From: a bacterium
GTDB taxonomy: Bacteria > Verrucomicrobiota > Verrucomicrobiia > Limisphaerales > UBA11358
Assembly (NCBI GenBank): GCA_021780905.1
Contig: JAJXXW010000053.1
Location: 1-41,592, forward strand
Length of the DNA: 41,592 nucleotides
Direction of reading: 5' to 3'
Shown: piece after piece, positions 6,299-13,468 of the stretch
Layout: every line of letters begins with the position of its first letter
Numbering within the stretch: the stretch's first letter is position 1
Notes under the pieces: generated by a model
Told to the model about the DNA's origin: nothing
Seen by the model: only the letters and a program-made list of their open reading frames with translations
The model's database searches: none
Program-made: the position numbers and the translations under genes

Positions 6299-8260
6299 AT
6301 GCCAGCGGTTATGAAAACTATCCAATGGGTTGGCGTGGCGGCGCTGTTGGGCTGGTCCACACTTCAAACATTCGCAATCGAGGGGCTGCAAATTTCCGTG
6401 CAATGCAGCAACGTATTCCTGACTTGGCCAAGTGTTGAAAACGAGACATACATCGTGCAATATCGCCGATCACTCACCGATACCAATGGCTGGCAAACAC
6501 TGACGGCATCGTTGGCTGCCGAAATGGGGACGAACCGCACCGTTTTTGTTCACTCCAACATTGTCCAGTATCCGAATTGTGGTAGCAGCGGCAATTTTCT
6601 GTTGGCCCGTGGCGGCCAATTTGATTTAGCGTCAAGCATGTTGGCAGCGCCACCCGTGCCACTGGCCATGCCGGCTGATGGAAACGGCGGGGCGGTGCCG
6701 TTGGCGCTGTATCCACCGGGCATGGATATGTCCAACTTCCTTATTTATGATCCGGTGTCAGACGTCTGGATTAGCGCTTCAGCCTATTCAATTACCTCAG
6801 CCTCGTTGAGCCGATTACAACTCAATGGCCCTGAACCGATGGGGGGAGGTTCGGGGGGCGGCGATGAGCCAACCCAAGGGGAGCAACCGGAAACGGGATT
6901 TTATCGGGTAGTGAGGAATGGCGTTCACATTTTTGGCATGACCAATGGCATGGTTTTGAGCGGAACGGTTCAACTGCCGATTGAATTATCGCTGGACACA
7001 ACCGATGCGATTGCCGGCATCACTTTTTACGCCAATGGCTTGCCACTGATTGGAGCTTCGGCGGAGGGCGATGGTTATCATTGGGTGATGAATTGGGACA
7101 CAACCATGATGCCCAACGGTGATTTTGACATCACCGCCGAAGTGGATTTCACAACCCAGGCGGACGTGACCAATTCCATTCCGGTGACAGTAACCGTCAA
7201 CAATACGATTTCATTTCCCAATTATTTTACCCGCAACTTCGGTGATCAGATGTGGGTATATGCAGAGATCGCCACCCCATCAGCGGATTACCAACTGGAT
7301 TTATATGATGAAAACACCAATTATCTGGGCACTTTCAACGGATCCACCAGTGACGGCATTATATCATTCACCTGGGATTTGACCGACGGCAATGGTCACA
7401 CCTTTGATAGCACCAATTTTACCGGCGTATTCACGGTCACATCCACGACCATGGCGGCGGGAAAAATAAGGCCACTGGCCGGGAGCTCAACCTCAACGGC
7501 AACCAACTTTTGGGCAAAAGAAACAAGATGGGGGGCCAGTTGGAACAATTATTATGTAGTTGCCTATGGGCCGTTTGACGGCGGCTACGCCGCATCCAAA
7601 CAGCTATTGACAATGCTCGGGGGTGGAGAAGGCGTATGGGGTGGAATCATCCACACTCTCAGCGATTACGGTCTGGGCAGTTATTTGTCCCCTGGAAATG
7701 TTGATCAGAGCACGGCCTTCGCCTTATCCAATGGGGCCGCAAGGACAAATCTGTTGAATTATTTGGCCGATCCCAGGTTCCCCAATTTTTATTTCTTTGG
7801 GCACGGAAGCGCATCAGCCATTGGCGGTTTCGATCCCGCTTCCAATATCAGTTTTTATGACATCAAAAAGGTCCTCGGCAATTTTCTGACCTCGGCCAAG
7901 CCGGCGGATTACCACCCCTACCGGTTTGTATTCATTGATGGTTGTTCAGCCGGTTCTGGAAATTTTTGCGAAGCGTTTGGGATTCCCGCCATGACGGTGA
8001 ACACTAATTTTTTTGGAACCGCAGGTGTCAACTCCCGCGCCTTTGTTGGGTTCACAAATACAAAAAACTTTAATCCGCAAAAATGGCAGTGGTATTCTTT
8101 GATGATCGGCGGATTTTATGAAGATTGGATAGGCCAGCAATATAGCATCCAAGACTGTGTCAACCGGGCCCTGGCCGGAGTTCACAATTCTGCGCAAGTA
8201 TTAATGGATTCTTCGGTGGTAATTTATGGTGCGCCGGACATGATGTATGGAAGTCCATGA
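6299..8260 (+). CDS. Secreted protein with Ig-like region and caspase/gingipain-like His-Cys pair
   Basis: 653 residues from the ATG at 6299, with AGG upstream; an ATG at 6311 would begin directly at the signal peptide (MKTIQWVGVAALLGWSTLQ). Export is therefore likely. After a linker rich in Gly (about residue 180) there is a segment like a bacterial Ig-fold (LSGTVQLPIELSLDTTDAIA, then TFYANGLPL). The C-terminal third has NFYFFGHGSASAIGG and RFVFIDGCSAGSG, with His502 and Cys549. That spacing and context resembles the catalytic dyad of clan CD peptidases (caspases, gingipains, CHAT). Substrate and activity are unknown. Its stop overlaps the next start by 4 bp, so the two exported proteins are probably co-expressed. 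Confidence 0.75.
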   Translation: MPAVMKTIQWVGVAALLGWSTLQTFAIEGLQISVQCSNVFLTWPSVENETYIVQYRRSLTDTNGWQTLTASLAAEMGTNRTVFVHSNIVQYPNCGSSGNFLLARGGQFDLASSMLAAPPVPLAMPADGNGGAVPLALYPPGMDMSNFLIYDPVSDVWISASAYSITSASLSRLQLNGPEPMGGGSGGGDEPTQGEQPETGFYRVVRNGVHIFGMTNGMVLSGTVQLPIELSLDTTDAIAGITFYANGLPLIGASAEGDGYHWVMNWDTTMMPNGDFDITAEVDFTTQADVTNSIPVTVTVNNTISFPNYFTRNFGDQMWVYAEIATPSADYQLDLYDENTNYLGTFNGSTSDGIISFTWDLTDGNGHTFDSTNFTGVFTVTSTTMAAGKIRPLAGSSTSTATNFWAKETRWGASWNNYYVVAYGPFDGGYAASKQLLTMLGGGEGVWGGIIHTLSDYGLGSYLSPGNVDQSTAFALSNGAARTNLLNYLADPRFPNFYFFGHGSASAIGGFDPASNISFYDIKKVLGNFLTSAKPADYHPYRFVFIDGCSAGSGNFCEAFGIPAMTVNTNFFGTAGVNSRAFVGFTNTKNFNPQKWQWYSLMIGGFYEDWIGQQYSIQDCVNRALAGVHNSAQVLMDSSVVIYGAPDMMYGSP

Positions 8261-9141
8261 TTATGAAAATGCTTTTTTTATCGTTGGCCTGCTGGCTTAC
8301 GCTGGTTCAGATCATTCCGGCGCAGGCAGTCCCGGCAGAAATACAAGATCCAAAGGAACGTGAATTACTTGATTACATCGCCAGTCTCAACCGCAAGGAG
8401 CCGGCTTTCCGCCCCATTGCGTTGCAGCGCATGTTGCAGGAAGCCAATCTCCTTTCGGAAAAGTTGAAACTGCCGCCGCCTCATCCCATCAAATCGGCTG
8501 ACATCGTCAAGTATCACATCAGCCCCCCTTGGTTTGGGTTGATGCCTGATACGACCCCGGGCTTATCAGCCATCGATAGAGCCCGAAAAGGTAAAATCAC
8601 GGCAAAGGGAGCCATTGAAACCACCAATTATAGTTTTGGTTTTTCAGATGGAATGTTTTCGGTGGTGAACCAGTTGCAACCTGATGAAGTCGGGCACTAT
8701 CAGGAGTGGATTAAAATCTCCTCTGCCATTGGCACCAATGAAGCCTATCAAATGGCGACGCAGTGGCTGGCGGCTGTGGAAGTCAACGTCGGGCTTTTGG
8801 AAAAAAAGTATGGCGCACAAAAACGAGTTGAGCAGGCCTATATCTGGAATCCGCCTGGCAGCACCAATAAATCCATGCTGCCAATTTTCACCGTGAGTTG
8901 GGGTAACGATTCCACACATTACGTTGCCGAAGTTCGAGTGCTGGGAATAACAAAAGAATTGCTAAGTCTTAGAGTTGGGGAACCCACCATCACGCGGCGC
9001 CGGCCGCTGGTAATATCGACCGTCGCTGATTTTGATAAATACCTCGAAGCGAAAACCAATCTTCCAGCAATGCAGTTGCATCGTCTGCAAACCAACACGG
9101 CAACACTGGATTCCACCAATATGCCGGGTTCCAGCAAGTGA
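8257..9141 (+). CDS. Exported protein of unknown function
   Basis: 294 residues. The start ATGATTATG overlaps the stop of the preceding gene; the ATG at 8263 is an alternative. The N-terminus is a signal peptide (KMLFLSLACWLTLVQIIPAQ followed by A), so the mature protein is periplasmic or secreted. The rest shows no motif that I recognise. It contains a helical segment around MATQWLAAVEVNVGLLEKKY and a short strand-rich part (LPIFTVSWGNDSTHYVAEV). The style is that of Verrucomicrobial exported proteins. The coupling suggests a function together with the caspase-like protein, for example as chaperone, inhibitor or partner. That is inference. Confidence 0.7.
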   Translation: MIMKMLFLSLACWLTLVQIIPAQAVPAEIQDPKERELLDYIASLNRKEPAFRPIALQRMLQEANLLSEKLKLPPPHPIKSADIVKYHISPPWFGLMPDTTPGLSAIDRARKGKITAKGAIETTNYSFGFSDGMFSVVNQLQPDEVGHYQEWIKISSAIGTNEAYQMATQWLAAVEVNVGLLEKKYGAQKRVEQAYIWNPPGSTNKSMLPIFTVSWGNDSTHYVAEVRVLGITKELLSLRVGEPTITRRRPLVISTVADFDKYLEAKTNLPAMQLHRLQTNTATLDSTNMPGSSK

Positions 9142-9180
9142 TTTTGCAACCAGACGAAAAACTTGCCCTGCTGCGGGCGA

Positions 9181-9987
9181 TCAAATGGCCGGGCTGATAA
9201 ATTTGCGCGTGCCTTTGCAGGCGGGATAGGTGGAACAGCCCCAAAACTGGTTGCCGACGTTGGCCCCGCGCTTCGACCTGCGGAGAATCATGGGCTGGCC
9301 GCAACTCGGGCAGGTAACTAAATCTGCAATTGGAGACTTGAAACCTGACTTTTCAGCAGCGGCGGGGTTGGTCTGGACGGATTGGACGAGGGCGAGGAGT
9401 TGCGGGCCGTCAATTAACCGGATGGGTTTGCCGGCGGCGAAATCTTGGGCGTCGCGGGTGAATTTGCCGGACGTGACGATGATGGCTTCGTCGGCTTGCT
9501 CGGCGGTCATCAGGCCGAACATTTCGCGGATGACCGGAGCGCCGACGGAAAACACTTTCCATTGTTTGCACTGCACCAGGACCTTCCGGTCTGGCTTCCT
9601 TAAAACAATATCCACGCCACCGTCCGCGCCACGGCCCAAGGAGTATTCCACCTGATAGCCCTGTCGGCGAAACGCCTCGGCGACGAGGTGTTCAAAATCT
9701 TTCCAACCCGTTTCCCGCAATTTTTCCAGACTGGTTTGCTCGTCCACCAGGCGGCGGCGTTTTTTGGAAAACAGAAACGAGCCGATGGCAGTCAAGGCGA
9801 ACAGTCCCAACGGCAGAATGGCCAGCTTGGGAAGCGCAACAGCGAACGGATGCAGGGCTTGGTTGTGGTCGAGTTGGGCCGGGATGATCCAACGCAAGGC
9901 GACAAAACTAATCACTGCCAAGACGGCGCTGATCCACCACGGCAATTTCAGCAACAGTTCGAGGTTGGATTCTTTCTGGCGGCGCAT
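9181..9987 (-). CDS. Membrane-anchored Mrr-type restriction endonuclease with topoisomerase-type zinc finger
   Basis: 268 residues. Two N-terminal membrane segments (about 17-37 and 50-73) are followed by an Mrr_cat domain. GRGADGGVDIVL carries Asp126, and VLVQCKQWK carries the Gln139-x-Lys141 of the PD-(D/E/Q)xK site. A C-terminal zinc finger of the topoisomerase IA type is at about 226-260 (CPSCGQPM, then FWGCSTYPACKGT). It would cut DNA, possibly modified or foreign, at the membrane. It is the last gene of the nine-gene minus-strand operon, 16 bp after the preceding gene. Related membrane Mrr proteins occur outside defence loci too, so the link to the methylase rests on the operon structure. 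Confidence 0.88.
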   Translation of the reverse strand: MRRQKESNLELLLKLPWWISAVLAVISFVALRWIIPAQLDHNQALHPFAVALPKLAILPLGLFALTAIGSFLFSKKRRRLVDEQTSLEKLRETGWKDFEHLVAEAFRRQGYQVEYSLGRGADGGVDIVLRKPDRKVLVQCKQWKVFSVGAPVIREMFGLMTAEQADEAIIVTSGKFTRDAQDFAAGKPIRLIDGPQLLALVQSVQTNPAAAEKSGFKSPIADLVTCPSCGQPMILRRSKRGANVGNQFWGCSTYPACKGTRKFISPAI

Positions 9988-10003
9988 AAAACAGGTCCAA
10001 AAA

Positions 10004-11329
10004 CTAAGTTTTCTCTGGTGCTTCGTTTGATTGTTCCAATTTCAATGTCTCCCACTGGCCGGCGACATTTTGAGTCAGAGCGTTCGCGGCGTTTTTTAGC
10101 GACGCAATTTGCTTGGTGGAATTCGCCTCTTCATTCCTGGCCTCCACGATTGCACTGGCGACCTTGGCGGTGATGGACTGAACTTCCGATTTTGATTCGG
10201 GAGAAAACATGACGATGATCTGGCTGCTGATTTGAAGCCGGGCCACCGCACTTTGCAACTCCGCCTTTTTGGCCGTCACGCCATTGAGTTCCTGATCGAG
10301 CCGGTCCAGCAAACGCATCAGCTTGGCACCCCGTTCGCCGTTTTCCTGGTGTTCGTGGTCATTCTCCCGCATGGCAGCCACCAGATTATTGGCATCATTG
10401 GTCAAATCCTTCAAGCCAGACAACAGCGATTGCAACTCCGTCGTCCTCGTCAGCGCGGTGCTGACGGGCGGATGCAATGCCTCCGTGAGTTTCAACCCGG
10501 TAAGCGCCACATCCGCATGGCGGGCGGCCTCGTCGAGCGGAATCCGGCCGAAAGCCAAATCCTGCCGAATCTGTTTGAGTTGTTCCAGCAGCGGGGCGGC
10601 GCTGGTGTCGGAAGCCAGCCAGTTAAACAGGTGGGCGACGGCATTGAACACGAAGGCAAGGCGCACCTCTGAAAGATTGAGTCCGGGCGTGAACTGTTTG
10701 AGTTCAAGGGCAACTTGAATCAAAGCGCCGAGCAGGACGCCCATGGCAATGAACGCCGGCAGATTTTCAAAAATCACCCGGCTTTGGTGCTTGGTGGGAA
10801 AGGCCAGCGGCAGAAAACCGTAGGCGAAAACCCCACCGTTGAACAACAGGGCGGCCACCGCATACATCCACATCAGCGTTACATGATGAAAGCCGAACCA
10901 AGCCAGCGCAAAAATGATCAAAAGGTAACGAACCCCGGATACAAGCAGCTCCAGCCGGGCGGAACTGATGACCTCCGCGAAAATGCGGAACCGGGTTGGC
11001 GCGATGCTGGCCCGCGTGGACGGGGAAAACAAGGTGACAACCATTTCCAGCAACCGCCAGAGAGCAAAAATTCCAATCGCCAGCAAGATTGTCGGCGGCA
11101 ACGAAAGCTCTGGGCGATTGAAAAGGTCGGTGGCCAGCCAGGTCAGCGTGGCGAGTGCGCCCCAAATCGCCCAGCGCGTCCAGCCGGCACTGCGGCGCTC
11201 GTCGGTGATATACTTGATTTGGGCGTCGAGGGCGGAAAGCAGTTCCTCGCGGGTGAGCGCGGGCGGGGTTATCATGGTTGGCTGATGCGCGGCTGCCGCT
11301 GGGGGAACGGATGGGGTGTTCGCGTCCAT
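10004..11329 (-). CDS. Multi-TM protein with C-terminal coiled coil
   Basis: 441 residues. The N-terminus is Pro/Ala-rich. Several hydrophobic segments lie at about 51-70, 78-101, 130-148, 152-176 and 190-208. The C-terminal 200 residues are soluble and helical, with coiled-coil character (LLDRLDQELNGVTAKKAELQ). I recognise no enzyme motif. It sits 9 bp after the DUF6161 gene and 16 bp before the Mrr nuclease, so the three operon-distal genes all encode inner-membrane proteins. A sensor, channel-like effector or scaffold for the nuclease are possible roles; none is shown by the sequence. Confidence 0.72.
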   Translation of the reverse strand: MDANTPSVPPAAAAHQPTMITPPALTREELLSALDAQIKYITDERRSAGWTRWAIWGALATLTWLATDLFNRPELSLPPTILLAIGIFALWRLLEMVVTLFSPSTRASIAPTRFRIFAEVISSARLELLVSGVRYLLIIFALAWFGFHHVTLMWMYAVAALLFNGGVFAYGFLPLAFPTKHQSRVIFENLPAFIAMGVLLGALIQVALELKQFTPGLNLSEVRLAFVFNAVAHLFNWLASDTSAAPLLEQLKQIRQDLAFGRIPLDEAARHADVALTGLKLTEALHPPVSTALTRTTELQSLLSGLKDLTNDANNLVAAMRENDHEHQENGERGAKLMRLLDRLDQELNGVTAKKAELQSAVARLQISSQIIVMFSPESKSEVQSITAKVASAIVEARNEEANSTKQIASLKNAANALTQNVAGQWETLKLEQSNEAPEKT

Positions 11330-11338
11330 TTTACAGGC

Positions 11339-12580
11339 TTATTTTGAACCGGTCTTAGTGATTGCCTCGATCCAGCTCAAGGGGACGCCGTCGTCCTTGA
11401 CAACCCCGGATGACGCGGGACGGAAAAGCGTTTGCAGAATCAATTGCCGGTCTTTTTCCGGCAAACCGCCGTCGCTGCGGAGCAGCGACAGGTAGGTTTG
11501 CGCCATGGTCACCCGCTCATTGGCATCGGCGAGCAAATGAACGTGGCTGAGGAACAGACGAACCAGGATACGAATCACCCACACGCCAAAAATGCCGGCG
11601 GCGATCATCACGCCCAGCCGCCAGTATTCAGGATGCCAAGCGGCCGGGTCTTTCAGACCATCCGGCACGCGCAAGGTTTCTTGAAACAGGTTGTGAAGCA
11701 ACCAATATACGCCACCACCGGCTATCAGGGCCACAATGCCGAAGATCCAAGACAGCCAGAAATGGGAGCGGGCTTTCTTTTTCCAGAACTCCACTGGCTT
11801 CGCCAAGGCGAGATTTTCATCGTAGGTTTTGTGCAACGCAACCCAATCGGCTTTTTCTTTGGCGATCAGGTCGGCGAATTCGGATTGCTGCTTGAGGTGT
11901 TGCGCCCCAGTTTCTGTGTTTAATTCTGACTGGCGTTGGGCACTGGTGGCAATGTCGTCGTGGATTTTCTGGAATTGATCCTGCCACGAGCGGCGGAGTT
12001 CGGCGAGGGATTCGGTCTCTGCCGGTTCACGGTCGGTTATTCCCGTCTCAAAGTAGGATGCCGCGAGGGCACCCTCAAGCATTTCGGTTCCACCAAAGTC
12101 CAGGCGTGTCCGCATTAAATAGCCGGTCGCAAAAAGAGCAACTCCCGGCCCAGAATTCTTCGCCACCGTAGCGACAAATTTGGCCCGTGGCGAGATTGAT
12201 GGAATGACCCCATTCCGTTGGTAGAATTGTTGAAATGAAGATTTGATGCGATCGGCGAAGGGTTTGGTGTCGAGATCAGCCCGGCGCAAGAATTCCTGCT
12301 TTTGAACTTCCCCAACATTTTCTGATTCTGCCCTTTTTCTCCATTCAACCGCTTCCCGCTCTTGCGCCGCTAATTGGTTTAGAATTTCGCCAAGCTGACG
12401 GAAACAATCTTCAAATGGCTGCCAAACGATTTGCGCCTCCCTGGTATTTGATCGAACTTCCCGCAGCATGTCCCAAAACTCCCGCTCTTTGGCGAGCCAT
12501 TCAGAGACTTCTTTGAAGGTTTTGAACGACTTGCCGCCGACATCGGGGCCGAGGGTGACTTGAATGCGGTCTGTGCTCAT
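11339..12580 (-). CDS. DUF6161-like membrane protein
   Basis: 413 residues. The N-terminal 250 are largely helical and charged (coiled coil around 65-90 and 195-250). Two membrane segments follow at about 274-297 and 321-343. The C-terminal block, HLLADANERVTMAQTYLSLL followed by LILQTLFRPASSGVVKDD, is what I remember as the signature of DUF6161 proteins. The family has no known activity. It lies in the middle of the defence operon, 25 bp after the 98-residue ORF. With its neighbour at 10004-11329 it suggests a membrane arm of the system. Confidence 0.78.
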   Translation of the reverse strand: MSTDRIQVTLGPDVGGKSFKTFKEVSEWLAKEREFWDMLREVRSNTREAQIVWQPFEDCFRQLGEILNQLAAQEREAVEWRKRAESENVGEVQKQEFLRRADLDTKPFADRIKSSFQQFYQRNGVIPSISPRAKFVATVAKNSGPGVALFATGYLMRTRLDFGGTEMLEGALAASYFETGITDREPAETESLAELRRSWQDQFQKIHDDIATSAQRQSELNTETGAQHLKQQSEFADLIAKEKADWVALHKTYDENLALAKPVEFWKKKARSHFWLSWIFGIVALIAGGGVYWLLHNLFQETLRVPDGLKDPAAWHPEYWRLGVMIAAGIFGVWVIRILVRLFLSHVHLLADANERVTMAQTYLSLLRSDGGLPEKDRQLILQTLFRPASSGVVKDDGVPLSWIEAITKTGSK

Positions 12581-12605
12581 AATTTAGATCGGGCTGGCTG
12601 GCGAG

Positions 12606-12902
12606 CTATTCGGTTAACAGGTCATTGAGGGGAATGTCATGCTGCATCCCCAGAAAGATGGTCATTTGGAACAGTTCACTTTCCGAGTTGCCATAAAATA
12701 CGCTTTTTTCGGGATAGCTGCCCGGACTTTTGATGATGTGGAAAAATTGTTTCCGGCCATCCCAATCCGTCCAACCCCGGCAAATCCGGCCCTCGGCCAG
12801 ATACTTGTCCAGGGTGGCGGCATCAATGGTGCCCACGGTGGGGACATCCTTGCGATACTGTTTCAAGGCCGCTTTCAAGTCGGCGTCGGATAAATATTCC
12901 AT
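12606..12902 (-). CDS. Small protein of unknown function
   Basis: 98 residues, acidic, with no signal peptide or membrane segment. It begins with a helical segment, MEYLSDADLKAALKQYRKD. A central aromatic-rich stretch (CRGWTDWDGRKQFFHIIKS) is followed by another helix. I do not recognise a family. Its placement (24 bp after the C2H2 protein, 25 bp before the DUF6161 gene) and intact frame support a real gene in the operon. Confidence 0.6.
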   Translation of the reverse strand: MEYLSDADLKAALKQYRKDVPTVGTIDAATLDKYLAEGRICRGWTDWDGRKQFFHIIKSPGSYPEKSVFYGNSESELFQMTIFLGMQHDIPLNDLLTE

Positions 12903-12926
12903 AGGATTTATGATGATGGTTTCTGG

Positions 12927-13241
12927 TCAACCTTTGCCGGGGCCGAGCGGGCCACTGTGGACTTTGCGACCGGGGTTGTTGGAATCCCAGCCGCGCATGG
13001 ACGCGGGTGTGCGCTCAATTCTCGGACGATTTTCTTCGCCTTTATAGACGTGTTCAATGAATGCGTCACGTTGTTTGGCGCTGACAGGATTTTTCCGCGC
13101 CTCGGCCAGCAGTTTCACCAGCTCATCGCCGAATAATTCCCGGTGATGGACCGTCTTGAAATGGCGGTAAAGATTTTCACCAAAGACCAACGTCTGGCAT
13201 TCCGGGCAGGCAATCACGCGGCGGTCGTCATGCAGGCTCAT
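12927..13241 (-). CDS. Small C2H2 zinc-finger protein
   Basis: 104 residues. The N-terminal half holds CPECQTLVFGENLYRHFKTV followed by HH, a C-x2-C-x12-H-x4-H finger of classical type. The C-terminal half is basic and probably disordered (rich in Arg, Pro and Gly). The finger suggests nucleic-acid or protein binding. It lies 12 bp after the 70-residue ORF and could be a small adaptor between the ATPase/methylase core and the membrane proteins, but this is inferred from position only. Confidence 0.65.
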   Translation of the reverse strand: MSLHDDRRVIACPECQTLVFGENLYRHFKTVHHRELFGDELVKLLAEARKNPVSAKQRDAFIEHVYKGEENRPRIERTPASMRGWDSNNPGRKVHSGPLGPGKG

Positions 13242-13253
13242 AGATGGCGGTGG

Positions 13254-13466
13254 TTATTTTTCGAGCCGTTCAAACAAATCCTTCCAGCTCATGTTGCCGA
13301 GGACTTTGTTGGATTTTTTGCCGACGTAGGCCTTCAGGCCGGCGCGGTTGATGTCCACGCGGCCGAGCAGCTTGCCGCGCTTGGTGTAGGCCCAGACGGT
13401 CAGGCCGCGCAGGGTCAATTCCACGGTTTCGTGGACTTTCAGGTAGCCTTTGCTTTTGGTTGCCAT
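13254..13466 (-). CDS. Small basic protein of unknown function
   Basis: 70 residues, Lys-rich (pI clearly basic), with strand-like segments (VHETVELTLRGLTVWAY) and a short C-terminal helix (MSWKDLFERLEK). No family is recognised. It starts 2 bp after the stop of the SMC-like ATPase, so it is almost certainly co-translated with it. A nucleic-acid-binding or ATPase-partner role is plausible. Small proteins that travel with SMC-like ATPases are known from several conflict systems. Confidence 0.6.
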   Translation of the reverse strand: MATKSKGYLKVHETVELTLRGLTVWAYTKRGKLLGRVDINRAGLKAYVGKKSNKVLGNMSWKDLFERLEK

Positions 13467-13468
13467 AG

